64,000 bases of DNA from Nocardiopsis gilva YIM 90087 (GTDB lineage: Bacteria > Actinomycetota > Actinomycetes > Streptosporangiales > Streptosporangiaceae): assembly GCF_002263495.1 (NCBI RefSeq), contig NZ_CP022753.1, positions 496,001 to 560,000 on the forward strand, written 5' to 3'. The position numbers and the translations under genes were made by a program. Under the pieces are notes generated by a model. That model had not been told where the DNA came from, did not search any database, and was given only the letters and a program-made list of their open reading frames with translations. Shown in pieces: positions 36,191 through 44,679 of the stretch (the stretch's first letter is position 1; each line of letters starts with the position of its first letter).

Positions 36191-36248
36191 CGGGAACCTC
36201 ACTGAGTGGGTCGGGGCGTGCCCCTAGCGGACGTGCCGCGGTCCGCGG

Positions 36249-36911
36249 TCACGGGCGAGTGACCACCGCGAACCCCTGCTTGGGTAAGGGGCACCAGGCC
36301 AGGCGTCGGTGGACCAGGTGTTCCACGAACTCCGGCGGCCGGTGGTAGCAGAACACCGACACGGATACGTCGACGATCTCGGGGGTGTGGCTGAACAACG
36401 GGAGCTCTGCGAGCAGGTAGGGGACCGCGGTCCGCAGCCGCTCCTGGCTCATCTCATCGGGGGCGATCCGGCCGTGCAGAACCCACCGGGCCGCCTCCAG
36501 GCACGATCTTCGGAACTCGGAGTCGTGGTCGAAGAGGGCGTGGGCGTCGTTCAGGAGCTCCTGGTAACGCGTGTTGTCCGCGAGCGCGGCCGAGTCCAGG
36601 ATGAGCTCCTCCGGGGCGGGAACCCCGAGATCGTCCAGGGCACGGACCATCTTGTTGCGCAGGTACCTGCACTGGGAGCGGGCCTTGGCGGCAGCCCGAG
36701 CGGGCGCGTATCCGAGGGCTGCCAGCGTCGTCGCCGTCGGCCCGTCGGGCATGTACAGGTGCATCGACTCGAAGCGGTTGAGCGCCCACGCGGCCAGATC
36801 CCTGATCCGCCCGGTGGTGAAGTAGCCGTTGAACGGGCTGATGCCAAGGCAGGCGTGCGTGCGCTCGGCTAGGGCGGGGACGCAGTAAGGCGACAACGGT
36901 CGTACCAGCAT
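36249..36911 (-). CDS. tRNA-dependent cyclodipeptide synthase
   Basis: 220 residues, the usual length. These enzymes use two aminoacyl-tRNAs to make a cyclodipeptide (diketopiperazine). All catalytic positions of the AlbC group are present with nearly identical spacing: S25 in LGISPFNGYF (nucleophile), N28, Y165 and E169 in YLLAELPLF, and Y189-H190 in VFCYH, placing it in the NYH subfamily. A basic helix (KARSQCRYLRNKMVR) would contact tRNA. ATG 36911 has AGGAGG five bases before it; longer frames upstream are non-coding. No oxidase, methyltransferase or P450 tailoring gene adjoins. It heads a unit with TlpA, sortase and a small membrane protein and lies 162 bases after dyad site 4. Product cannot be predicted. 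Confidence 0.9.
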   Translation of the reverse strand: MLVRPLSPYCVPALAERTHACLGISPFNGYFTTGRIRDLAAWALNRFESMHLYMPDGPTATTLAALGYAPARAAAKARSQCRYLRNKMVRALDDLGVPAPEELILDSAALADNTRYQELLNDAHALFDHDSEFRRSCLEAARWVLHGRIAPDEMSQERLRTAVPYLLAELPLFSHTPEIVDVSVSVFCYHRPPEFVEHLVHRRLAWCPLPKQGFAVVTRP

Positions 36912-37230
36912 CCCCTCCTCCTCGGTCGGACTCGGCGGGTGGGCATGCCCGTTGGGTGTGTCTTCCGCCGCCTTCTGAGGCTCCGGTTTTCTGTGCACAG
37001 CTGCGGTTCTCCCCGTCTGCTCGCCGTTGCCGCGAAGCGCGTTTCGTTGAGTCACGGACTGACGCCCCCGTCGACTATGCAGCTTAGGTGTAGGCGGACT
37101 GGGTTGTCCTGGATTTCGGGAGTCTCGCGAGGCGTAGGCGGTCATGGCGTCGGCCGCGTAGTCGGCCGTGGCCGGGGTGGAGGGAGAGGAAGTCGAAGGG
37201 GCTGACAGCCAGGAGGTCCGGCTGGAGCCG
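36912..37230. other. Leader and promoter region of the cyclodipeptide synthase unit
   Basis: 319 bases without a gene. Contains dyad site 4 at 37073-37092 and about 160 bases of leader before the synthase. Confidence 0.5.
37073..37092 (-). promoter_or_regulatory. Island dyad site 4 (cyclodipeptide synthase unit)
   Basis: GACTA-N7-TAGGTGTA on the plus strand. Read on the minus strand, GCATAGT inside it can serve as the -10 box for the synthase unit. Confidence 0.65.
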
Positions 37231-37995
37231 TCAGAGCCACAGCTCATAGCCGCCGGACCATTGCTGCATGACGAGGATGAACGCGGTCCACAGACCGCTG
37301 AGCTGGGCGGCGCCGACCAGGACGAGCATCACCCCGCCGACGCGGGTCACCGTCTGGGCGTGTCTTCGCGCCCAGGCCAGCGCGCGCATCGTCTTGGTCA
37401 GCGCGATGGCGGCGATGAGGAAGGGTAGTCCCACGCCCAGCCCGTAGGCGAAGGCGAGAAAGGCTCCGCGCCCTGCGCTGCCCGTCGCCGTGGAAAGCGC
37501 GAGTACCGCGGCCAGGGTCGGTCCCATGCAGGGTGTCCAGCCCAGGCCGAACAGTACGCCCAGCAGCGGGGCGCCGGCCAGGCCGCCGCGTGGCAGGAGG
37601 CGGATGTGCAGGCTGCGGTTGACCCAGGGGATGCGCTGGAAGGCGCCCACGAACATCAGGCCGAGCAGGATGGTGATCACGCCCAGCGTGCGGATCATGA
37701 TGTCCTGGTACTCGAACAGCAGGCTCCCCAGGCTGCCGAAGAACGCCCCGTAGGCGGCGAAGAGACCGGAGAACCCGGCTGTGAACAGGAGTGTGCCCAC
37801 CACCGTGCGCGCGCGGAGCGTACCGCCGCGCGCCTGGCTCTGGCCTTCGGCGCCCGACATGCCGGTGACGTAGGAGAGGTAGCCCGGTACGAGCGGCAGG
37901 CAGCAGGGGGACAGGAACGTGATGGCGCCGGCCGCCAGAGCGAGCGGAATGGCGAGCAGCAGTGGGCCGGCGGTGACGATCTGCGAGATGTCCAT
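37231..37995 (-). CDS. ccdA: CcdA-type cytochrome c biogenesis/thiol electron carrier
   Basis: 254 residues, six membrane helices. Moves electrons across the membrane to outside thioredoxin-like proteins. [20 protein letters not shown] and [10 protein letters not shown] carry the two redox Cys positions of CcdA (the first is again doubled). ATG at 37995, 76 bases from dyad site 5. Likely serves the TlpA proteins encoded nearby. Confidence 0.92.
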   Translation of the reverse strand: MDISQIVTAGPLLLAIPLALAAGAITFLSPCCLPLVPGYLSYVTGMSGAEGQSQARGGTLRARTVVGTLLFTAGFSGLFAAYGAFFGSLGSLLFEYQDIMIRTLGVITILLGLMFVGAFQRIPWVNRSLHIRLLPRGGLAGAPLLGVLFGLGWTPCMGPTLAAVLALSTATGSAGRGAFLAFAYGLGVGLPFLIAAIALTKTMRALAWARRHAQTVTRVGGVMLVLVGAAQLSGLWTAFILVMQQWSGGYELWL

Positions 37996-38366
37996 TGGTC
38001 CGGATGCGGTCCTTGTGGCGGTTCGGTCGGATACGCGGTGCGCACCAGTCGGGCATGGATGCACCCAGGAACCTAAGGTGCATAGGTGTACTCTGCCATC
38101 CCCTCCCTCAGGTGGTGCATGGGGGTGTAGTTGGGGTAATAAGGGACGTTCCAGGTCGCTGGGAAGGCGCCAGGGTGACCGTTGTGCGAAATTGTCCAAA
38201 TGCCTAGGTTTCTCAGGCAAATCCGCACCCTCGGGAGCTGAGTGGCGACGCGCCATCATCGCCTAGGCTGGTTGGGCGTACTGGTCGGCCGAGTGGCAGT
38301 GCCCCCGTCGGCTCCACGCCACAGGTGGTGACGCCGGCCACGAGGTGAACAGGAAGAGGGGTCCGA
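37996..38366. other. Divergent control region between ccdA and the second blaI
   Basis: 371 bases. Contains dyad site 5 and, nearer blaI, a short repeat TGCCT-N9-AGGCA (38201-38219). No gene seen. Confidence 0.5.
38071..38090. promoter_or_regulatory. Island dyad site 5
   Basis: ACCTA-N7-TAGGTGTA, the best-formed copy, 76 bases before ccdA. It could also act on the divergent blaI-M56 unit. Confidence 0.7.
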
Positions 38367-38738
38367 ATGCCGCGGTTCGGAGATCTGGAAGCGGCGATCA
38401 TGAGATCGGTGTGGGCCTCCGCGACACCCGTGCGGGTGCGCGAGGTGCTGGCGGATCTGCAGCGCGAACGGGACATCGCGTTCACGACGGTGCAGACGGT
38501 GATGGACATCCTGTTCCACAAGGGCTGGCTCGACCGCGCCAAGCAGGGCCGCGCTTATGTCTACTGGGCGGCCGCCAGCCAGGAGGACTACGCCACCGGC
38601 TTGGTCGAAGAGGCCCTGGAAGCGGCACCCGACCAGGCGGCGGTGCTGTCCCGGCTGGTGGCCCGGCTGCCGAGCGAGGAGCTCGTCGAATTGCGCGGCG
38701 CCTTGGAGGAGGCCAAACGGGGCGAGGGCCTGACGTGA
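38367..38738 (+). CDS. blaI: BlaI/MecI/CopY-family repressor, copy 2
   Basis: 123 residues. Winged helix-turn-helix (GDLEAAIMRSVWASATPVRV, AFTTVQTVMDILFHKGWLDR) and the dimer tail shared with copy 1. Repressors of this family are released from DNA when a partner M56 protease is triggered. Its stop overlaps the M56 start (GTGA), so this pair is intact. I expect it to control the dyad sites of the whole island. Confidence 0.92.
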   Translation: MPRFGDLEAAIMRSVWASATPVRVREVLADLQRERDIAFTTVQTVMDILFHKGWLDRAKQGRAYVYWAAASQEDYATGLVEEALEAAPDQAAVLSRLVARLPSEELVELRGALEEAKRGEGLT

Positions 38739-39745
38739 CCGTCGCGCTGCTGTTGCTGGCCTACGCCGTGCTGCTGGCCGCGGTCGGCCCCCACGCCATG
38801 CGGCGGGCGCGCTGGGTGGAGCGGGCGCCGCGGCTGGGCATCGCCGCGTGGCAGGCGCTGAGCCTCGCCTTCGTTATCTCTCTGGTGCTGGGCGGCCTCG
38901 CGTTGAGCGTGCCGGATCTGCGCCTGGGCACCGACCTCGCCGAGTTGCTGCGGGCGTGTCTGGCGGCGCTGCGCGTCCAGTACGCCACGCCGGGCGGGGC
39001 GGTGATCGGCGTCAGCGGCGCCGTGCTCGCTCTGCTGGTGGGGGTGCGCTGTGGATGGCGTCTGGCCGTAACGCTGGCGCGAGCGATCACCGATCGCCGC
39101 CGTCACCGCGAGACGCTGCGCCTGCTCGGATCCCAGCCTCACCGTAGCGGCGCGGTTGTCATCGAGCACTCGGTGCCTGCCGCCTACTGCCTGCCCGGCA
39201 TCCGTCAGGACATCGTGTTGACCAGTGGTGCCCTCAACGCCCTCAGTGAGGAGCAGCTCCGGTCGGTGCTGGCACACGAGCGCGCCCACCTGCGCGGTCG
39301 CCACGATCTCGTGGCCGCCGTGGCCATCGCCCTGAACTCCGCCTTCCCCGGGCTGGCGCTCTTTCGAGCGGCCAGGGAAGAGACCGTGCGCCTGCTGGAG
39401 CTGGTCGCCGACGACGCCGCCGCGCGCTCTACCCACCGCCTGGTCGCGGCCGAGGCGCTGCTCAACGTTGCCGGTCAACCCAGCCCCGCGGGAGCCTTCG
39501 CGGCCGGCGGGTCCGGCACAGGCGATCGGATCAGGCGCCTGATCACCGGAGTGCGTCCGTTCGGCCGGGCGCAGGCCGCGCTGGTGGGAAGCGCCACCGC
39601 GGCATTGGTCGCCCTACCGGTGGCGGGCTTCGCGGGTCCCGCGGCCACGCTGCTGGACACCGCCTGTTGCGTCACCGACCCCGGCGCGGTGAGCCACGCG
39701 GAGATATGCGAGGCGATGCCGGTGACGCGCGACTGCCTGTCGTGA
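38735..39745 (+). CDS. M56-family membrane metalloprotease (BlaR1-like, no beta-lactam sensor domain)
   Basis: 336 residues. Several membrane helices flank a cytosolic zinc protease domain with HERAH (181-185) and a downstream ELVADDAA block carrying the third ligand Glu. Unlike BlaR1 it has no penicillin-binding domain. After the last helix there is only a 29-residue tail with four Cys (311, 312, 325, 334) and one His. That tail could sense metal or thiol state; this is inference. Start GTG 38735. Confidence 0.9.
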   Translation: MTVALLLLAYAVLLAAVGPHAMRRARWVERAPRLGIAAWQALSLAFVISLVLGGLALSVPDLRLGTDLAELLRACLAALRVQYATPGGAVIGVSGAVLALLVGVRCGWRLAVTLARAITDRRRHRETLRLLGSQPHRSGAVVIEHSVPAAYCLPGIRQDIVLTSGALNALSEEQLRSVLAHERAHLRGRHDLVAAVAIALNSAFPGLALFRAAREETVRLLELVADDAAARSTHRLVAAEALLNVAGQPSPAGAFAAGGSGTGDRIRRLITGVRPFGRAQAALVGSATAALVALPVAGFAGPAATLLDTACCVTDPGAVSHAEICEAMPVTRDCLS

Positions 39746-39781
39746 TGACTCCTCCGGTTCGAACACGGTCCTCGGCCTTCT

Positions 39782-40438
39782 TCACTGCTGTTCGGCCAGG
39801 AACCGGGTGTAGTCCGCACGCAGATCGCCCACAGCGGTGCTGGGGGTCCACAGCAACCATCCCTCGTCCTTGGCGTTGAACCCGATGACGTGCGATCCGT
39901 GGTCGGTGGCGTAGCCGCCACCGGACAGCTCCCTCTTGGGCTCGATCTCCACGACCAGGTCGTCGGCCGCCTGCTCGATGGTGTCCATGTCGGCGGTAAG
40001 ACCGACGAACGACTCATCGAAGCGGTCGAGGTACTCCCTGATCGCCTCGGGCGTGTCGCGGTCCGGATCGGTGGTGATGAACACCAACTGCACGTCGCCC
40101 TTCTGCTCGGCGGGCATCCGGCGGATCGCCGCCGCGGAGTCGGCGAGGACCGTCGGGCAGATGTCGGGGCAGTTGGTGTAACCGAAGAACACCAGCGTGA
40201 GCGGCTTGGTGGTGTCCTCGGCCAGGTGGTACTCCTCGCCCGAGGTGTCGGTGAAGGTCAGTTCCGGCATCGCGTAGGGCGGGTCCATGTAGTTGCCGTG
40301 GTAGCCGTTCTGATCCGGTCCGCCGACCACCTCCAGGGCGGAATCACCCTGCTCTCCAGGCGCGGCGCACCCGGCGGCGACGAGTGCGACAGCGACCGAG
40401 AGCGCCAGTCCCACCCGGTTGAGCCGTGGAATTCTCAC
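39782..40438 (-). CDS. SCO1/SenC-family copper chaperone lipoprotein
   Basis: 218 residues. Lipobox VAAGC (C24), then a thioredoxin fold with GYTNCPDIC (C90, C94) and a conserved His in ATDHGSH (H179), the Cu ligands of SCO proteins, which deliver copper to the CuA site of cytochrome c oxidase. GTG start at 40438 overlaps the TlpA stop (GTGA). Confidence 0.93.
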   Translation of the reverse strand: MRIPRLNRVGLALSVAVALVAAGCAAPGEQGDSALEVVGGPDQNGYHGNYMDPPYAMPELTFTDTSGEEYHLAEDTTKPLTLVFFGYTNCPDICPTVLADSAAAIRRMPAEQKGDVQLVFITTDPDRDTPEAIREYLDRFDESFVGLTADMDTIEQAADDLVVEIEPKRELSGGGYATDHGSHVIGFNAKDEGWLLWTPSTAVGDLRADYTRFLAEQQ

Positions 40439-41028
40439 TGATCCGGTTTCCTCTCACGTGCGGCTGCATCGACCAGGTCGCGCAGGGTGTCGTCGGTGAC
40501 GGGGCCGATGACCCGCGCGGCCACCCGGCCGTCGCGGTCGATCACGACGGTGCTGGGGATCGCCTGGACGGGGATAAGCTCCCGCCACGCGCGCAGCCGC
40601 TCGCCGTCGGGGTCGATGATGCTGGGGTAGGTGATGCCGAATTCCTCGACGAAGGATCGGGCGCCGGATTCTGTGTCGCGGGTGTTGACCCCCAGGAATT
40701 GCACCCCCTCGTCGCGGGTCTCCTCCCAGGTCCGCTGCAGGTCCGGTGCCTCCTCGCGGCACGGCGGGCACCATGAGCCCCACACGTTGACCACCACGAC
40801 GTCGCCGCGCAGGGAGTCCAGATCCATGCGTCCCCCCTCCAGCAGAGGACCGGCCAGGGGCTCGGCGTCCGGGCGCTCCTCTGGCGCGAACCGGGTGACC
40901 CCCGTTGGCGTGCTCGAGGATGAAGGCGCGGGTGGCCGGTCGCCGTCGCCGAGTAGCAGCACCACGCCGACACCCATCACGACGGCCACAACGGCCACCG
41001 CGATCAGTGCCCGGCGAAACCCTCCCAT
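40435..41028 (-). CDS. TlpA-like membrane-anchored thioredoxin-fold protein
   Basis: 197 residues. One membrane anchor (about 8-26), a Ser/Pro linker and a TlpA domain with VWGSWCPPCREE (C87xxC90) and QAIPSTVVID. Close in plan to the 35561-36190 protein. In SCO units TlpA keeps CuA or SCO cysteines reduced. ATG at 41028; dyad site 6 is 44 bases upstream. Confidence 0.92.
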   Translation of the reverse strand: MGGFRRALIAVAVVAVVMGVGVVLLLGDGDRPPAPSSSSTPTGVTRFAPEERPDAEPLAGPLLEGGRMDLDSLRGDVVVVNVWGSWCPPCREEAPDLQRTWEETRDEGVQFLGVNTRDTESGARSFVEEFGITYPSIIDPDGERLRAWRELIPVQAIPSTVVIDRDGRVAARVIGPVTDDTLRDLVDAAARERKPDQ

Positions 41029-41071
41029 GCTGGTGCCCCCTCCGTTCTCGACGGCTTACCGTCGACCTGTC

Positions 41072-41091
41072 GACTAACAACCTTAGTTGTA
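41072..41091 (-). promoter_or_regulatory. Island dyad site 6 (TlpA-SCO unit)
   Basis: GACTA-N7-TAGTTGTA; one difference from the consensus right half. On the minus strand GTTAGT inside it is a possible -10 box. Confidence 0.6.
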
Positions 41092-41174
41092 TGAGTGACA
41101 GGCGATTCCCCACCCCCGGGAAACGGGACGAAACGGCACTCCCGCACAGCTTGGCAGCTGACCGGACACCGCTC

Positions 41175-42509
41175 TCAGGTGGCGAACAGCAGAGTGAGGC
41201 CGCCGACGGTGTAGGCCACCATGAGCGCGAGCAGCGGGAGCTGGCTCGCGACGGCCCGGCGGGCGGGGAACAGGCGCAGCGCTCGGTCGTGGGCGGCGAT
41301 GACGCCGAGAACATGCCCGGTCACCACCGCGATCACCTGGACCAGCGCGATCGTCGCCGGAGTCACCACGTTGAAGTCCACGCCGTGCTCGGCCGTGCCG
41401 AACAGGTCCGCGCCGGTGCCCAGAGGGTCGGAGGCGAGGATGAGCGTGCGCTGGCCCTCGAACAGCAGCAGGGAGAAGTAGTGTGCCACCAGGTAGCCCA
41501 CGGCGACGGGGACCACGGAGTGCGCGAACGCTGTCGGCAGACCACTGAAGCGGGACCCGCCGATCGCCCCGGCCGCCCCCGCCCCGCTGGCCAGCAGCGC
41601 CGCGGCGAGCGCGACGGCGATGAGCAGCCCGAGTGTGCCGACGAGGATGTCCGGCAGGGGAGCCGAGCCCATGAACGACATCCACCAGGGGGCGTTGGAC
41701 ACGCTGTCGTAGGCGGTGGTCCCCAGCATGACGGCCACCACGCCCGCTAGCCCGGCCATCGGCGCCAATCCGTCGAGCCCGTCGAACGGATTGCGCACCA
41801 CGAGGCGCCCATCCCGGCGGCGGCCCAGGGGGGACAGCCGACCGATGAGCGAGGAGTAGACCTCGAACGCGTCACCGCGTTCGAACCAGCGGTCGCCGAA
41901 CGCCAGCGCTCCCAGAAGCTGAGCGGTGGCGTAGCAGGCGAACCACAGCCGCAGGCTGGCCAGGTCGCTACTGTGCGGCCAGACCAGCTCCAGCCAGGTG
42001 AACGCGAGCAGCCCGGCCGCCGCCGGCCAGTAGCCGAGCCGATCCGGGTAGGCCCACACACCGCGTTCAGGAGGCGTACGCAGGAGAAAGGCCAGGCCCC
42101 GGTGGATGGTGCGCAGCGGGTTGAGCAGCCGCCACACCGGCCCGAACAGCAGGGACGCTGGTACCAGGCCCACCCACAGCAGCACGTAGACGAAGCCGGG
42201 CACGGGGTTGAGCGCGTCGTCACGGCCGAGGACGGCGGCCACGGCGACGAAGGCCGTGACCGCGAGTCCGAGGACGCGAAGCGCCCAGCGCAGGACCGGG
42301 CCGTCGAGGGCGGAGGCGAGGTGTCGAGGTAGAGGTCGGCCGGCGGCGACTCCGGTCAGCTTCGGCCGGCGCCACAGCAGGCCGAGCGCGGCGAAGGAGA
42401 CCACCAGAGCGATCGCCGCGCCAGTCAGGGCGTAGGAGAAGGGCAGCGGAAGGTCCTCGCGGCCGCCCACACCGTGGGCCAGGACGAGGGTCGTGCTCAT
42501 CGGGTTCAT
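41175..42509 (-). CDS. Polytopic membrane protein, unknown
   Basis: 444 residues with about ten membrane helices, several aromatic-rich loops (LLNPLRTIHRGLAF, RNPFDGLDGLAP) and conserved His (AHGVGG at the N-terminus, VAHYFSLLLFEGQ). I do not recognise a named family; it may be a metal or electron-transfer membrane component given its partner. Its ATG overlaps the stop of the upstream cupredoxin-like lipoprotein gene (ATGA), so both probably act together. Confidence 0.75.
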   Translation of the reverse strand: MNPMSTTLVLAHGVGGREDLPLPFSYALTGAAIALVVSFAALGLLWRRPKLTGVAAGRPLPRHLASALDGPVLRWALRVLGLAVTAFVAVAAVLGRDDALNPVPGFVYVLLWVGLVPASLLFGPVWRLLNPLRTIHRGLAFLLRTPPERGVWAYPDRLGYWPAAAGLLAFTWLELVWPHSSDLASLRLWFACYATAQLLGALAFGDRWFERGDAFEVYSSLIGRLSPLGRRRDGRLVVRNPFDGLDGLAPMAGLAGVVAVMLGTTAYDSVSNAPWWMSFMGSAPLPDILVGTLGLLIAVALAAALLASGAGAAGAIGGSRFSGLPTAFAHSVVPVAVGYLVAHYFSLLLFEGQRTLILASDPLGTGADLFGTAEHGVDFNVVTPATIALVQVIAVVTGHVLGVIAAHDRALRLFPARRAVASQLPLLALMVAYTVGGLTLLFAT

Positions 42510-43270
42510 TGGACGGCGATCTGGGTGAGCAGGGTGCCGGACTCGTGGGTCTCCAGCTCGAACACCCCGCTCTTGTCGGCGGTGAAGACGAGCGTGGCGG
42601 GCGCGTCCGGGCCGACCGGCTTCTCGATGTCGTAGCCGTGTAGATGCACGGTGTCGCTGCTGTCACTCTCCACCGTGATGCGGACCTTCTCGCCGGTGCC
42701 GACCTCCACACGGCCGGGCTCGGGCGAGACCGAGCCGTCCCGCAGACTGATCTCCACCGTCACGTCCGCGTCACCCCCGTCCGTGTCCGCCGCTTGCTCG
42801 CCCGCAACCGTGACGCTGTCGCTGATCGGTTCTCCGTCGACCGCCCACGTGGAATGGTCATTGGCCGAGAGTCGCACCGTCAACGTGTGCTCGCCCTCGG
42901 GAACCGCCGACGCGGGCAGGTGGTGCCACGGGCCATAGACGCGGGCGACCTTCTCGCCGTCGACGTAGAGGTGCGCGTGGCCCTCCCCCTCCTTCGGCTC
43001 CTCACCCGTGCGATCCGGGGTGAAGTCATACCCTTCGACCGTCAGATGGACGTTCCAGCCCGATGCGGGGTCTTCCGTGGCCTCCAGTTCCACCGATGGC
43101 GCGTCGTCGCCCGCGACCTCGCGCATCTTGTGGCCGTGATGTTCAGAGGCAGAAGAGGAAGGGGCCGGGTCGGACGCGTCGGCTTCCGTCTTGGCGGCTT
43201 CGTTGGCGCACCCTGTGGCGGCCAGCACGAGCACAGCGCCGGCGAGTGCGGTCCACACGCGTATGTGCAT
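42506..43270 (-). CDS. Lipoprotein with His-rich segment and C-terminal cupredoxin-like domain
   Basis: 254 residues. Lipobox AATGC (C21), a linker with HHGHKM (44-49), a middle beta domain (about 55-165), and a C-terminal plastocyanin-like domain (about 175-254: GRVEVGTGEKVRITV, TVHLHGYDI, FELETHESGT) with His positions suitable for copper. Likely an outside copper-binding protein. ATG 43270; dyad site 7 lies 76 bases upstream. Confidence 0.82.
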   Translation of the reverse strand: MHIRVWTALAGAVLVLAATGCANEAAKTEADASDPAPSSSASEHHGHKMREVAGDDAPSVELEATEDPASGWNVHLTVEGYDFTPDRTGEEPKEGEGHAHLYVDGEKVARVYGPWHHLPASAVPEGEHTLTVRLSANDHSTWAVDGEPISDSVTVAGEQAADTDGGDADVTVEISLRDGSVSPEPGRVEVGTGEKVRITVESDSSDTVHLHGYDIEKPVGPDAPATLVFTADKSGVFELETHESGTLLTQIAVQ

Positions 43271-43345
43271 TGAAGTACGTCTCCTCCACGTATCGGCCGG
43301 TGCACCAGAGATGCTGTGCCTCTGGCGAGGTCGCGCGATGATTTT

Positions 43346-43365
43346 ACCTATAAGACTTAGGTATA
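43346..43365. promoter_or_regulatory. Island dyad site 7
   Basis: ACCTA-N7-TAGGTATA between divergent genes 43270 (minus) and 43413 (plus). On the plus strand a TATAGT -10 box (43370-43375) follows directly. Confidence 0.65.
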
Positions 43366-43412
43366 TCGGTATAGTGTCGGCGAGCGTACACCCCTCATGG
43401 AGGTTCCAGATC

Positions 43413-44156
43413 GTGTCATCGCGTCGGCCCAAGAGCACAGCCCCGTCGGGCAAAGCGCCAGGCAAGGCCCAGCGGAAGCGCGAGGCCGCGCAGAAAGTCG
43501 CCACCATGCGCAAGGAGCAGGCGCGTCAGGAACGGCGCCGCCGCATCCTGCTCGTGGGGGCGATGGCTGTGATCGCCGTCGTGCTGGTGGGTCTGGCCGG
43601 CTGGGGGCTCACCAAGCTGCCGTCAGGACAGAAGGAGCAGGTGGCGCTACCCGAGGCGGCGACAGGCCAGGGCACCGCCATGCCGCCCTGGCCGCTGCCC
43701 GACGACCCGGTCTCGCTGGCCGAGAACGTGGGCCTGCGGGTGGCGCCCATGGAGGGAACAAGTAAGCACTTCCATGCCCACCTCGACGTCATCGTGAACG
43801 GTGAAGCCGTCACCGTCCCCGCGAATTTGGGGATCCATCCCTCGGGCAACGCGATGTCAGAGCTCCACACCCACGACGAGCGCGGGGTGCTGCACGTCGA
43901 GGCGCCCACCGCGGACAAGCGCTACACGCTCGGCCAGATCTTCGCCGAGTGGGACGTCCTCCTTGACAAGGACACTCTGGGCGGGCTAGAAGCCGACGAG
44001 GAGAACACTCTGCGCGCCTACGTCGACGGCGAACTCCATGAAGGCGATCCCGCCGCTATCGAACTCACCAAGCACCGCCAGATCGCCCTGGTCTACGGTC
44101 CCAAGGACGCGGACGTCGACGTCCCCGCCGAGTACGAATTCCGCCCTGGGGAGTAG
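43413..44156 (+). CDS. Membrane-anchored His-rich protein, unknown
   Basis: 247 residues. Very basic cytosolic N-terminus (about 1-44), one membrane helix (about 45-64), then an outside domain with HFHAH (119-123), LHTHDERGVLHV (H152, H154, H161) and IFAEWDV. The clustered His suggest a metal site; I know the HTHD..G.(I/L)H pattern from proteins of unnamed function. GTG 43413 with GGAGG before it. Last gene of the island and divergent from the cupredoxin-like lipoprotein. Confidence 0.78.
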   Translation: MSSRRPKSTAPSGKAPGKAQRKREAAQKVATMRKEQARQERRRRILLVGAMAVIAVVLVGLAGWGLTKLPSGQKEQVALPEAATGQGTAMPPWPLPDDPVSLAENVGLRVAPMEGTSKHFHAHLDVIVNGEAVTVPANLGIHPSGNAMSELHTHDERGVLHVEAPTADKRYTLGQIFAEWDVLLDKDTLGGLEADEENTLRAYVDGELHEGDPAAIELTKHRQIALVYGPKDADVDVPAEYEFRPGE

Positions 44157-44517
44157 TGGAACTAAGCGCCGCTTCCCGCGTGCTGCGTGTCGGTCCGCGA
44201 CCGTCACCACCGAAACCGACGCCGTCCGGATCGACCTCCCCGTGACATTCAGTGGGAGGCCTGACCGGTGCATCCCGTGACGGCGATCCGGCCGGTAGTG
44301 AAGTCGACGCGGACCCCCGCCCCAGGATTCCCCCCGGTGTGCCCATGTCGCTTACGGGCAGCTGAGACCGAAGCGTGCGGCGACGGGTATCGGCGACGCG
44401 TGAGTACCGGTTCTGGCGGGGATTCGACGAAGCGGGGCCGTCCTATCCGTCAGGCGGCCGGCGTCACAAGTCTCCTGAAGTGAGCTAGCATCTGTTCCGG
44501 TGCCTCACGCACCTCTA
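44157..44517. other. Intergenic region before tRNA-Ser
   Basis: 361 bases with no gene or clear repeat. It should hold the tRNA promoter; TAGCAT near 44485 is the only weak -10 candidate. Confidence 0.4.
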
Positions 44518-44605
44518 GGAGGGTTCGCATAGCGGCCGAGTGCGGCGGTCTTGAAAACCGCTAAGTCCTTCCGGGGCTTCGTGGGTTCAAATCCCACACC
44601 CTCCG
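44518..44605 (+). tRNA. tRNA-Ser (anticodon TGA)
   Basis: Acceptor GGAGGGT / ACCCTCC, anticodon stem GCGGT/ACCGC with loop CTTGAAA (anticodon TGA), long variable arm, T-arm GTGGG-TTCAAAT-CCCAC at 44581-44597. Discriminator G at 44605 and an encoded CCA at 44606-44608. Confidence 0.95.
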
Positions 44606-44616
44606 CCATCACCAGG

Positions 44617-44663
44617 GAGAACCCCCGCTGGCGAGGCATGACGCCGAACGAGCGGGGGTTCTC
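44617..44663 (+). terminator. Terminator of tRNA-Ser
   Basis: 13-bp perfect stem (GAGAACCCCCGCT / AGCGGGGGTTCTC) followed by a T-containing stretch. Confidence 0.85.
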
Positions 44664-44679
44664 TCGTGTTCGGGGGCGG

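Noticed and set aside
38735-39745. BlaR1 beta-lactam sensor
   Set aside because: The M56 domain is present but the penicillin-binding sensor domain is missing and the island has copper and thiol genes, so beta-lactam sensing is unlikely.
30118-44608. Integrative element ending at tRNA-Ser
   Set aside because: The island ends near a tRNA gene, but I found no integrase and no second copy of the tRNA 3' end, so mobility is not supported.
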